Positions 10,801 to 21,600 of a stretch of DNA of 64,000 bases are shown one piece after another. Both the position numbers and the translations under genes were made by a program. This DNA is from Rhynchonema sp. JSB1_4 (lineage: Eukaryota > Nematoda > Chromadorea > Monhysterida > Xyalidae), in the NCBI GenBank assembly GCA_030248065.1, contig JASAMV010003567.1, positions 62,001 through 126,000 of the forward strand, written 5' to 3'. Below the pieces are notes generated by a model that saw only the letters and a program-made list of their open reading frames with translations, was not told the DNA's origin and did not search any database. Within the stretch, counting starts at the first letter, position 1; every line of letters begins with the position of its first letter.

Positions 10801-13364
10801 AATTTTTCCAAAATCGCGCTTGCGGCGCCCTGTATTGTCCCCAAATCCGTACAGGGATGCGCGGGGATGGTCTTTTATAGTGATGTGGCACCGATAATGT
10901 ACTACTCATGCTACTACACATGTATATATACATAGGTCTGGTGCAAAACCGGGCGCGCAAAGTTGATCTGACACGCAAGATTTGGGCTGTAACCGATAAT
11001 TTGATGGTCGTATATCAGATATACGGCATTAGATGCATTAAAATACGTGGTACGGCATGCTACAATACTTTAGAATAACATCGTTAGTCAACATCAACCT
11101 CAGACTGGTAGGATTCCATAGAATCTGCACAATACTACCGGGTGTCACCACACAAGTTGGGTCTCAGGCGAAAATTTTTCAATTTTTGACAAATATGTTG
11201 CATCGATTTCATTTGTCCTGAAACGTCGTTTGCAACACTTTTTCTAATAAAAAAAATTTTCGTCAAAAAAAATCAAAAGCTCGTTAATAGAAAAAATTTT
11301 TTTTCAACCCTGGCGCAGACTTTAAAAATTTCGTGTTGTCTCGAATTTGCGTTGAGTCAGATTTCGAGACCAGCCTGTATTGTCACCCGTTGTTAGTCTC
11401 AGTCCCGCTGTTTCGTTCATGACACGAAACATTGACATCACACAAAATCGAGATTTATCCAGACATGTCACCCTCCCACAGGTTCCTCTACAAAGCAACA
11501 GGCCGACAATGCAACCCATCGAGTGTCTCTACACGACCTGTTGGACCTCAGCCTGCTCATTCGTCCCCTGTTCCTGTTCGTCATGGCTGTGCTGTTCCTG
11601 GTATTCGGTTCGGTCATCATCTATCTCACCATGATGTCGGCATTGGCTGTGTCGAGAGGTACGTATGTTATTATATATTGGCTTCGAATCGTATTTTATT
11701 ACACTGTTCTTTTTGAAGTGCAAAATAATCGGAGAAAAACGGCTATTTTTTCTGGTTTGAGTTCCAACACAGTTTGCGCTCTTTTTAATGATACTCTTTA
11801 TGGTGGTATGCCCTCGATACAACAGTGGATATTTTAAAACGCTTATTGTGGTCCGTGGTCTGCCGTCAATTACCACTACAATGTATCTCGGCTATTCCTT
11901 ATAGTGATAGAAAAATGACCGGTCCCAATGACGTCACCGTAGAGAGCACAGACTGCATTCGGTTTGTCATATATTTTCCCATATCAAGTGCAGGTCACTC
12001 AACGCAAGCGGGTGCCGCCTTAATGAGTGTCACCGGTTTCTCGAGTCTCGTTGGTAGAATTTGCGCTTCATTCGTCGCCAAAGTGGAGATCATCAACGGA
12101 AATATTGTCATGGGTGAGTGGGCCCGCAGAAACAACTTTCAACTTTTAGGCCCAGAAAGAGCGGTGAATAATTTGCCCCCAGGTAAATAAATAATGAGAC
12201 CGCCAAATAAAACAACGCTGCTTGCGCGTTTTCATCTCAGGAACGTCCATGTTCGTGTGCAGTGTGGTGCTATTCTTGCTCACCATATGCGTACAAATGT
12301 GGCAGTTTACCATCGCGTGCGCTATCTTTGGGTGCTTTCAAGGTGAGTATGGCCTTGGCTGGCATAATGGGTCGGTGTTGGTGACTTTGGATCAAAAACG
12401 TTTTTTGAAACAGCATAAAGTGCGCACTGACTGTACACATATACGCACGTGTTGCCGATGGCCATACATGGCCAGCTTTCTAGAGGCTTCACGGATGGTT
12501 GTGTCATCTTAAAACGTTTCCCGATGCAGATCAATGTTATGAAACCCACTACGTAACAGCAAGGTGTGCATAATACAATACGTGTATAACGGCCCATGAC
12601 AATGTGAGCAAAACCTGCCAACCATTCGTATTAGGTGCCGCCTATTCGTACTTCTCGCCGACTCTATTCGAACTGTTTGGTGATGCACACAAATTCCATC
12701 GAATCATCGGGATGAGTCTGTTTATGATCGGCCTGACGACGTTGTTGGCGCCGCAGGTCGGCGGTCGGCTCGCTGACGCGTACTCGCTCGATGCCGCATT
12801 CCTCACGGCTGCTGGCGGCACTGGACTTGCTAGTCAGTGTTGTTGATTTTCACCCTTGTTTAAGTGTGTACTCTATGTATGCCTGCGATAATTGAGCCCT
12901 GTTGGGCTCCTTTTGTGATTGGTCTGACTGAATGACTGGGCCTTCTATCGTGAGGTTTTCTCAGAATCATTTTTGTTACGCAGACCGAGCTAATGGTATG
13001 TTTCATTCAACCAAACCAAAAATGTTTGAAACAAATGCAAGATTCAAAATTTTCAAAAATTCAACAAAAATATAAGCCGTACGTATGTACATGCTTCATA
13101 GTCATACTTGTGCGCGAAAACGAAGGTTTCATGACCCTTCGTGGAGATGCAATGAATTATAGCTCACACTTTTTTTAACAACAACTGAACCTCTTGTATT
13201 CAGGTTTTGCACATTTCACACTGGCCGTTTGGTATTGTCGCAAAACAAGGGCTGTGAATAGAAAGGGCGCTCTCGTGAAGAATCATAAAGACGGTTTCTC
13301 AACCGCGATCGAACTATTGAGGATATCGAAGACGGAAGAGAATTTGATTGAAATCGAGAAATAA
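7893..13364 (+). CDS. SLC16/monocarboxylate-transporter-like MFS protein
   Basis: Ten exons: 7893-8040, 8102-8200, 8885-9031, 9260-9412, 9792-9929, 11482-11658, 11994-12113, 12241-12342, 12635-12832 and 13204-13364. They join in frame to 480 residues, a normal length for the family. The N-terminal QDGGRAWIVLLAGF matches the conserved MCT motif just before helix 1. Later segments fit MFS helices: HRRLALAAQTTGVSVG around helices 4/5, FLLSPLFEYLVDEFGWHNAM before helix 6, a long hydrophilic central loop in exon 6, and AALMSVTGFSSLVGRICASF in the second half. It probably carries monocarboxylates or a similar solute across a membrane; the substrate cannot be read from the sequence. All nine introns are phase 1. 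The intron after 9929 appears to start GC (GCAGGT); the nearby GT would break phase. AATAAA lies at 13439-13444. Introns hold a tRNA-derived repeat and a hAT-like element. Confidence 0.92.
8344..8430 (-). repeat. tRNA-derived SINE-like head or tRNA pseudogene
   Basis: The complement contains a D-arm/A-box-like TAGCTCAGTTGGTAGAGC and a T-arm/B-box GAAGG-TTCGAGT-CCTTC. The acceptor arms (GTGCCCG and CAGGAGC) pair with two mismatches, and the anticodon region cannot be folded into a normal 5-bp stem with a 7-base loop. I read this as a tRNA-derived SINE head in a transporter intron rather than a working tRNA. Confidence 0.6.
10630..11312. mobile_element. Non-autonomous hAT-like element, 8-bp TSD
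   Basis: The ends are CAGGGTTG and CAACCCTG. Exact 8-bp duplications GCGCAGAC flank the element (10622-10629 and 11313-11320). The subterminal DNA is runs of A and T. It is 683 bp, has no transposase frame, and lies in the transporter intron between exons 5 and 6. Confidence 0.93.
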
Positions 13365-13438
13365 CGAGCTAGGTATCTATGAGTTCGCTAAGTGTCACAG
13401 TTGGCGTTGTGCGTTGCTTTCGTCTGGCTTATTGCATG

Positions 13439-13444
13439 AATAAA
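13439..13444 (+). promoter_or_regulatory. Polyadenylation signal AATAAA
   Basis: Canonical hexamer 75 bp past the transporter stop codon. Confidence 0.6.
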
Positions 13445-13823
13445 TTTATACTGTCTCGACCGTTCTACACACAGTCATGCTATTAATGCGAGACCGAGAA
13501 TTAGCCGAGTTGTTAATTTGTCATTATTGATGTTATGTTATTTTTATTCTAATTAAACCGAGAAGTAACATGAGTATCACCTATAGTGACATCACCCACC
13601 CAGCCAAGGATTGGTTCACGCTCTTAAGAAAGCGACAGAATGCCAATAGCTGACAGTTCCTACTTGAGTGGTGCAAAAAGAAACCGTCCGTTCCTTTCCG
13701 TATGTTGTTTGCCTTGTTTTACACGATAGTGCGATGAGACATATGTATGTAATTTGCCTGATTCCCTTTAACGCGCGAGCGGAAAACTTGAAGTCCCTGC
13801 CATTTCAACAAACGGGATACAAA

Positions 13824-14053
13824 GGGTGATATTTTCGAAACGGTGTAAAGGTCAGTTGGGTGTAAAGGTCGGTGGAAAGCTCAGTCGACAGCCCAGAGTG
13901 ATAGACCTCGGTGTAAACTTGAAACATTCCACGTTAATAACATGCAATGTTTCACGTTTACACCGAGCTATGTACGCCGACCGAGCTTTCGACCGAACTT
14001 TACACCGACCTTTACGCCCAACTGACCTTTACACCGTTTCGAAAATTCCTCCC
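13824..14053. repeat. 230-bp fold-back MITE, GGTGTAAAGGTC family, AAA duplication
   Basis: Inverted ends include TTTTCGAAACGGTGTAAAGG and its complement. Flanks are AAA on both sides (13821-13823 and 14054-14056). A second full copy in the opposite orientation is at 40770-40983 and a damaged copy lies near 35957. Confidence 0.88.
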
Positions 14054-15154
14054 AAAGAGCCCAGACTTACACACAGAGTATATGTACATATCGCGAGCCC
14101 CTACGTAATAATGCCAGGTTATTATTTTATTTTCATCTCTTACATCTGAGCGCGAGATACAACATGCTTTATTATCGGTATTGATTTTCGGTCACTCGGC
14201 TTGAAAACACATGAAAGTGAATTGCACTGTACGCAGAAAAAAGTCAATATTTTAGAAAAATTTGACAGATTAGAATTTTAATAATCGCTTCTGTCGCAAT
14301 GAAAGAAATATAAATTGAGTTTAAAGACGTAAAATCATATTCCATGTTATTTTAGCTTCTTAGCACAGGAAATCACACACAATTATTCTACGTTGCCCTG
14401 TCAACTTGGTACCAGCACCAAAGTACCATGTCAATGATAAATGAAAATTACAACATTTTTGTGCATAGCTCATGAAAATAGTCGCTAGGCACACTTACCA
14501 ATCACACGTGCTATTTTACAGCCTATTGAACTAAGAAAGCACTCGCTAAAACAACACTCAACAAGGAAACAAAAAACGTACAAAGTTTTCTCAATAGTGC
14601 GACTTTTAACAATTAAAATTAACAACACTTCCAAAGCAAGCACTTTCGCTTAAAATAGTTGCACAAAAGCGTTAGAACACATTTCCAAAGCAGCTGATTT
14701 GTCGAGCTCAAAATTACATTTGACTGATTCCCAAATTTTGTCTGAGTTTTTTATATACGTATGTAGAGCCCCTCCCGAATGGAGCCCTGGAGTTTCTGAT
14801 AAAATGGGCGCACAAAGCCATTTTGTCTACATTCGGTTACGTTAGTGATGAGTTCCACAGGATGTTGAAAACCTTATCGCACAATTGGGTTTAGCGAGAG
14901 CTTCGGGGATCTACTGTATTTACGTGAAATATTTCAAGACAACACCGATTTTCCACCACGTCTGAATAGAGCCAGGGGTTCACATATAAGTAAAACTCGG
15001 CGAACGTTGTGAGCCGTTTCGCACTCAACCAGAGTTCGGCAGTTTTTTAATGGTTATCTGAGTATAAATGACAAAATTCGACAGTCAGTCAGCAAGATTA
15101 AGTACATACTGTATATCAGCGACCAAAGCAGCAGCAGCAGCTCAGAATATCAGT
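14054..15154. other. No gene recognised
   Basis: AT-rich DNA between the MITE and the glutamine-rich gene, with no open frame longer than about 60 codons. Nothing recognised. Confidence 0.5.
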
Positions 15155-16126
15155 TCATCGTGGACGATGTTGCGCTCCTGGCGACACCTGTTGTTGTTGC
15201 TGCTGGTGGTGGTTTTGTTGTTGTTGTTGCATGACCATAACATGATGTTGTTGTTGTTGATGTTGTTGCGGCGAGATTTGCTGAGGACTGGCCGAAGCCG
15301 CCGCGTGCATATGCGATCGTGGACTCAACTGGGGCTGCGCTTGACCGGGATGGACGATAATGTTCGGGGCCGGCGGGGTCGCTGCTGTTTGCTGCGCCGG
15401 GGCTGTCGTCACGACGTGGGCACCTTTCTGACGGTAGGCACCGCCGTGGAACGGCACCGTCGTCGGTTGCATCACCACCGGCTTGGCGTCGCGAAGCTCG
15501 TTCTCGCTCAACCAGTTCGGCTTTTGTACGCCTGTAGTGAGAGAGAGAGAGAGATAGGAGGGGAGATTGGTGACGCCTACTACATGGCAAAAAAGGGTCT
15601 CGGGTTTGATGTCATATGCGTGAAAGAAGAACCTTGGTTTGTCGTATTACACATTGACAACCCGTCGAGGCACTAAAATTGTTTTTATACGAGCGCACAT
15701 CCATTTACCTACGTACGTGTGATGAGTGCATTTTGGAAGATCGCAGTGTGTCTCTGGTGATCATAGACAGGCTCTCATTGCATTGCATCGACATTGCTTT
15801 ATTACACACAGCTCCCACAGCAGAAATAAACACATTTGTGAAACACGAAGAATATTACCATTTTATCATGGATGACAACAGTTGCTAAATTTAGATAATG
15901 AGCTTTTTAGACACTCCATGGCATCGTAACGATCTATGTACATATACACTACCCATACCTACATGTAGGTACGTATATTTGTCCTGGGGCAGTAACGACC
16001 GAGAAAAAAGAAGTTATAAGAAAAATATTCATAATAATATTCAGGCCACCCACCTTGTCTGCCCCAGGGCACACCTCGTGACACGGATTGTTGTGACGGA
16101 TTACTTATCCACGCTGTCGGCTCCAT
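15155..16126 (-). CDS. Gln/His-rich protein of unknown function, two exons
   Basis: Proposed exons 16126-16054 and 15531-15155 on the minus strand, joined in phase 1 (donor GTGGGT, acceptor CTACAG) to 149 residues if the ATG at 16126 is the true start. The central part (GVQKPNWLSENELRDAKPVV, then TVPFHGGAYRQKG) looks like conserved sequence. It is followed by a Pro/Ala/Gln linker and a C-terminal tract rich in Gln and His (QQHQQQQHH, then HHQQQQQQ). Such tracts are common in transcription cofactors and RNA-binding regulators, but I cannot name the family. More 5' exons may exist. The last exon is more certain than the first. Confidence 0.5.
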
Positions 16127-16439
16127 TACTACGTACCTCAATGTTATTTGAAGTAAATCGAATAAAAATGGAAAATATTTTTGTTGATATTATACGTAGT
16201 GCGCGAAGCTGCAGAAATAATGAGATTGTGTATCACACGGCAAAAAGATACGTGATTGTTTACGAACGCCGGACCATTGTGCACGGAAAAGTGCGGATAA
16301 ATGCAACAATCAGTCAGAAAATCCTCCACACGCAAAGAGAAAAAGTCCCTGGACACACATACGTATAACATTTGTCAGCGAACCACTGCGTTTTCGACGT
16401 GGGCGGCTGTTTCAAAAATTAAACAATGCGTAGCGCACA

Positions 16440-17140
16440 GACCAGATCCAAACTGCAGTGAACACTATTAGGAAAAAAATCTACACCCAAAGAGCTCTTA
16501 GGGGGGGGAGAAAAACAGACATGAATGGGAGTGCAGCCCGGGGGAAAAAGGAAAAAAAAAAAAAAGGAGGGGAGACGCCCCCCCTCTTTCCGAGGAGCAC
16601 AGCGTTGATGTTTATTTTATTCTTTTCTTGTTTTTTCGAGCAACAAAAAAAATCAAATTGTAGGGGTCCGCGCCCGCGGCCAGTTTTCCCCCGGCCCCCG
16701 AAACCTACATGTAGACGAGGCGTGGGTATGGGAACTCGGTCCAAAAACCCCGTAACACCTAACCATAGACTTTTAATAACGAAGCACGATCTTCATATGA
16801 AGTACCAAGATATGCCCAGGAGGCGACACACGCAACAGGAGGTGCAACGATGGTGGCGACAGGACCCCTTGGAGGAGACCGCCGTCGAAAAGACGGCTGG
16901 TAAAAAGACGCTTACCAGAAACTCCCTCAAAAAAAGGAGAGCAAAAAAAAACGACAGAAAAAAGACCGCTAAAAAAAGAAAAACAAAAAAAAAAAAAAGA
17001 AAAAAAAAAAAAAAAAAAAACAAAAAAAAAAAAACAAAAAAAAAAAAAAAAAACAAAAAACAACAAAAAACAAAAACCAAAAATCGGCAAAAACCAGTCG
17101 CCAAACGTCGACAACGGGGTAACGGCCCATAAAGTTAGGA
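16440..17140. repeat. A-rich low-complexity stretch with many homopolymers
   Basis: Runs of G (16501-16508), C (about 16577) and above all A (16975-17080, interrupted by single C or G). The open frame across it encodes mostly lysine and is not a credible protein. The stretch marks the left border of the satellite block. Confidence 0.8.
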
Positions 17141-17339
17141 AACCGAAATAGGGAAGCAAAAGATGGGGGTGTATCGTAGCGGGGTTTGAAAAAGATAGTA
17201 TAAGAGGGAGAGAGCGAGCAGAAATTAACAGCGGAAATAATTACTAGAAAAACTCAAGGGAAACATCCCCAGACTTTACCCAGAAAATTCTTCTTAAAAC
17301 CGGGGGGAAAAGCGGGGGCGCGGTGTGATTGGTTTTTAA

Positions 17340-17904
17340 TGATGTTTTGATTGTTTTGGAGTGGGAGTCCAGCCGTTACAAAACGCTGAAAATTTCAGCT
17401 CGATCCACCCAGTAGAAAGGTGTTTTTCAGCCACCCGAAAATTTGTGTGTTCGGCGGCGACATAAAGTGGGACAGATGAGAACCGCGCTAAGGATCCTGA
17501 ATCAGGCCGGGCAAGTCGTATATCGTTCGATTCGTCTAGTGGTGGGGACCGGGGCGAAAGATGTACAAAAAATTAATATCGCTTCTATCGCGAGAAAACG
17601 GCCGGTGATGTTTCACTTAGTTTTTGGTGGTTAGTCGGACAACTACTGTTTTTTGTGAGCATTATTCTGACCGTGTGTGACTTGTTTTGGTTGATATTTT
17701 GATTGGTTTGGAGAGCCTGTCTGCGGGTTTGAAAGTGATGAAAACTTCAGATTGGTCCACCCTGTAAAAACGGGTTTTTGGGTCACCCAAAAAGTGGTAA
17801 AATTTGTGTTCGAGTTCAGGTTTGCGAGGTTGGCGCGGTTTAATGTGGTTTGGGTTGAGCGATGTTTTTATTGTTTTTCAGAGTCCGTCTGGAGGTCAAA
17901 GAAC
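17340..17904. repeat. Satellite A, left segment (168-176 bp unit)
   Basis: Units share ATCCACCC or GGTCCACC, a near-palindrome TTTTTGGGTCACCCAAAAA and GAGGTTGGCGCGGTTTAA. The phase marker occurs at 17402 and 17754, 352 bp apart, or two units. The segment is nearly identical to 19040-19560, so a piece of over 500 bp is duplicated on both sides of satellite B. Confidence 0.88.
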
Positions 17905-18868
17905 TAACTAACTAACTACAGGCGTCTCGCCGACTTTGGTAATGGGTGTGTGACTCGGTAGTTAATCGGATGTTAATCGTGCGACTAGGTTATAGTGTAG
18001 TTTAGTTGTGCGACCAGTATCAAGTTGCGGTCTTAATTTTCTGATGCTCGTCGCACAACTAGGCAGTGCGGGTATTATGGTAATCGCTCGCTGTGTGACT
18101 CGGTAGTGCGTGTGATATTAGTCGTGCGACTAGGCTGTAGTGTGGTTTAGTTGTGCGACCAGTATCAAGTTATCAAGTTGCGGTCTTAATTGTACGACTA
18201 TATTCTGATGCTCGTCGCACAACTAGGCAGTGCGGGTATTGGCTGTGTGACTCGGTAGTTCGTGTGATGTTAATCGTGCGACTATCGTGCGGTTATAGTG
18301 TAGTTTAGTTGTTCGACCAGCATCAAGTTGCGGTGTTCATTGTACGGCTATTTTCCGATGCTCGTCGCACAACTAGGCAGTGCGGGTTTTGGCTGTGTGA
18401 CGCGGTAGTGCGTGTGATGTTAGTCGTGCGACTAGGTTATAGTGTAGTTTAGTTGTGCGACCAGTATCAAGTTGCGGTCTTAATTGTACGACTATTTTCT
18501 GATGCTTGTCGCACAACTAGGCAGTGCGGGTATTGGCTGTGTGACTCGGTAGTGCGTGTGATGTTAATCGTGCGACTATCGTGCGGTTATAGTGCAGTTT
18601 AGTTGTTCGACCAGCATCAAGTTGCGGTGTTCATTGTACGACTATTTTCCGATGCTCGTCGCACAACTAGGCAGTGCGGGTTTTGGCTGTGTGACGCGGT
18701 AGTGCGTGTGATGTTAGTCGTGCGACTAGGTTATAGTGTAGTTTAGTTGTGCGACCAGTATCAAGTTGCGGTCTTAATTGTACGACTATTTTCTGATGCT
18801 TGTCGCACAACTAGGCAGTGCGGGTATTGGCTGTGTGACGCGGTAGTGCGTGTGATGTTAATCGTGCG
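17905..18868. repeat. Satellite B, about 147-bp unit with 294-bp dimer order
   Basis: The marker TGTGAC(T/G)CGG recurs at 17949, 18094, 18246, 18396, 18540, 18690 and 18834. Spacings are 145, 152, 150, 144, 150 and 144. From 18246 onward, alternate units match best: type 1 carries AGTCGTGCGACTAGG and ACCAGTATCAAG, type 2 carries ACTATCGTGCGG and ACCAGCATCAAG, giving a 294-bp higher-order repeat. Each unit ends GTCGCACAACTAGGCAG. Confidence 0.93.
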
Positions 18869-19870
18869 ACAAGTTTTTACTGTTTTTCAGAGTCCGTCTG
18901 GAGGTCAAAGAAGTGTGAAAAGTTCAGATCGGTCCACCCTGTAAAAACCGGTTTTTTGGGTCACCCAAAAAGCGGTGAAATTTGTGTTCGAGTTCAGGTT
19001 CGCGAGGTTGGCGCGGTTTAACGTGGTTTGTGTTGAGTGGTGTTTTGATTGTTTTGGAGTGGCAGTCCAGCCGTCACAAAACGCTAAAAATTTCAGCTCG
19101 ATCCACCCAGTAGAAAGGTGTTTTTCAGCCACCCGAAAATTTGTGTCTCCGGCGGCCACATAAAGTGCGACAGTTGACAACCGCGCTAAGGATCCTGAAT
19201 CAGGCCGGGCAAGTTGTATATCGTTCGATTCGTCTAGTGGTGGGGACCGGGGCGAAAGATGTACAAAAAATTAATATCGCTTCTATCGCGAGAAAACGGC
19301 CGGTGATGTTTCACTTAGTTTTTGGTGGTTAGTCGGACAACTAATGTTTTTTGTGAGCATTACTCTGACCGTGTGTGACTTGTTTTGGTTGATATTTTGA
19401 TTGGTTTGGAGAGCCTGTCTGCGGGTTTGAAAGTGATGAAAACTTCAGATTGGTCCACCCCGTAAAAACGGGTTTTTGGGTCACCCAAAAAGTGGTAAAA
19501 TTTCTGTTCGAGTTCAGGTTTGCGAGGTTGGCGCGGTTTAATGTGGATTGTGTTGAGCGATGTTTCGATTGTTTTTCAGTGTCCGTCTGGAGGTCAAAGA
19601 AGTGTGAGAATTTCAGATCGGTCCACCTTGTAAAAACCGTTTTTTGGGTCACCCAAATAGTGGTAAAATTTGTGTTCGAGTTCAGGTTTGCGAGGTTGGC
19701 ACGGCTTAATGTGGTTTGCGTTGAGCGATGTTTTGATTGTTTTTGAGAGTACGTCTGCAGGTCAAAGAAGTGTGAAACTTTCAAATCGGTCCACCGTGTA
19801 GAAACGGGTTTTTGGGTCACCCAAAAACGGTGGAATTTGGGTGCGATTCAGGATTCAGTTGATTTTGTGT
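18869..19870. repeat. Satellite A, right segment (168-bp unit)
   Basis: The marker (GGTCC or GATCC) recurs at 18931, 19100, 19452, 19620 and 19788, giving 168-176 bp spacing. Because 168 is 3 x 56, the complement of 19341-19820 stays open as a 56-residue repeat (with a shared RANLANLNSN core). I regard that frame as a by-product of the unit length. Confidence 0.9.
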
Positions 19871-20399
19871 GATAGTTTGATTGTTTTCTAATAAGTGTGC
19901 GGCGGCTGTGTTGGATTGAGCGTGGCTGGTTTGCAGCTTGACAGTTTTGAGAGTTAGTCACGTTAAAACTGAAAGTATGCTTATAATGGATCGTTTCACA
20001 TGTGTTAATTTGAATTCCCGAGCGTAGGTCGGACTTAAAAGCATGTGTGGTCGTTGTAAACGATTTCGTGAAAGGTACGTGAATTGATATAAGCGATTTC
20101 GTGCATATAAGCGCATGATTTCAACTGCCGCGCACCCATTTCTTTGCGCGACACTAATCTCTTAGCTGATTGGTTGTGATAAGCTTTGTTAATCCCCCGT
20201 GGGAAAGTTGCGCGTGGGAAAGTTGCGCGTGTGAAAGTTTATAATTATGTGTGCTTTTTCTCACGCTTGATCATGCTGTGCATTCTTGTTTGTTTTATTT
20301 GGTGCGGGTTTCGTAAAGTTATGGCTTTCTGATTGAAGCCGAGTCTTTTTATGAAATTAAATAGGCAAATCATGGATAATTTCTATTTTGCCAAGTGCT

Positions 20400-20975
20400 A
20401 TCGACGGCGACGCAGCGAGCCGACGGAGATCGCTTTTGCCCGTTAGTTGGAGGAGTAGCCTGTCCAGCCTGCATTTTGTGATGTTAGTTGAGGGACTATC
20501 CTGTGTGTTTTGTGACGCCAGCCAGTACTTCTAATGTTGTATTGTGTACAGTCAATCAACAGCCTGTCCAATCTGTATTTTATGACGTTAATTGTCGGAC
20601 TAGCCTGTGCATTTCGTGCCGTTAGTTGTTGGACTAACCAATCCAGCCTGTGCGTTTTGTGTTTAGAGATATTAGTTATGTCTTGTATTGACACTCAAGA
20701 GCATCGACGGCGACGCAACGCGTCGACGGAGATCGCCCTTGCCTGTCAGTCTTGCTCGTTTGTCGGGGAACTAGCCTGTATATTTTGTGATGTTAATTGT
20801 CGGACTAGCCTGTGCATTTCGTGCCGTTAGTTGTTGGACTAACCAATCCAGCCTGTGCGTTTTGTGTTTAGAGATATTAGTCATGTCTTGTATTGACACT
20901 CAAGGGCATCGTATCGGCGACGCAACGCGTCGACGGAGATCGCCACTTGCCTTAGCTTTCTCTGGTCACTAGACT
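20400..20975. repeat. Repeat C, about 205-bp unit
   Basis: The block from AATTGTCGGACTAGCC to GACACTCAAG and the following GC-rich CGACGCAACGCGTCGACGG motif recurs 205 bp apart (for example GCCGTTAGTTGTTGG at 20618 and 20823). A third diverged unit begins the array. Confidence 0.85.
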
Positions 20976-21029
20976 TTATATTTTTGACGTTAATTTTGAC
21001 TACTGTGCATTTTTTCCCTTATTTGGAAT

Positions 21030-21125
21030 AACCTACCCACTTTTTTTAAAAAAAAATACCACTCTATTTTAAAAAAAAAAACAAAATACTCCCCCCCACT
21101 TACAAAAAAAAAAAAAAAAAAAACA
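21030..21125. repeat. A-rich/C-run low-complexity stretch
   Basis: Runs of T, A and C, including about 20 As near 21105. Its texture resembles 16440-17140, so similar low-complexity DNA lies on both sides of the satellite A-C block. Confidence 0.75.
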
Positions 21126-21600
21126 CACAACTAAGAATGTACATTATCAATTTAGTCGTGCAACCGACAGAAAATGTCGCCACACTTCGTCGGACGATTG
21201 GTAACGTGTGTGGCAGAATCCAGTTCAACAACATACAACAATTCAGCTTCTTGATTTCGTTGCCTTTGATTACAGTACTGTGATGAACAATTATAGTTCA
21301 AGACAAAAAGTGGAAAGGATGTGGTTGTTGCGTGTTGCAAAATGCACGCTTACGACGGCATCGCAACGCGATGACGGAGTACGCGTGACAACTTTGACGT
21401 GTTTGATGGCTGCCCCGCCCGCACTGGGTAGTTGTTGTTGGTTGACTATTGTTTCGCGTGTGCTGCTTCATTTGTGCTTTTGTTTATTATATTTATCTTG
21501 TGTACAGTAAAGCAACGCACGAGCCACGACGGCATCCATCGCGATGCCGGAGTGCGCGTTCCCATTTGATGTCTTCACAAGACTCGACAAAAGGGTCAAA

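Noticed and set aside
12893..12917. GAGCCC...GGGCTC hairpin followed by T as a transcription terminator
   Set aside because: It lies in an intron of a eukaryotic gene, where intrinsic terminators of this kind are not expected.
16458..17132. 224-codon lysine-rich open frame
   Set aside because: It is a translation of A-rich low-complexity DNA with homopolymer runs; not a credible protein.
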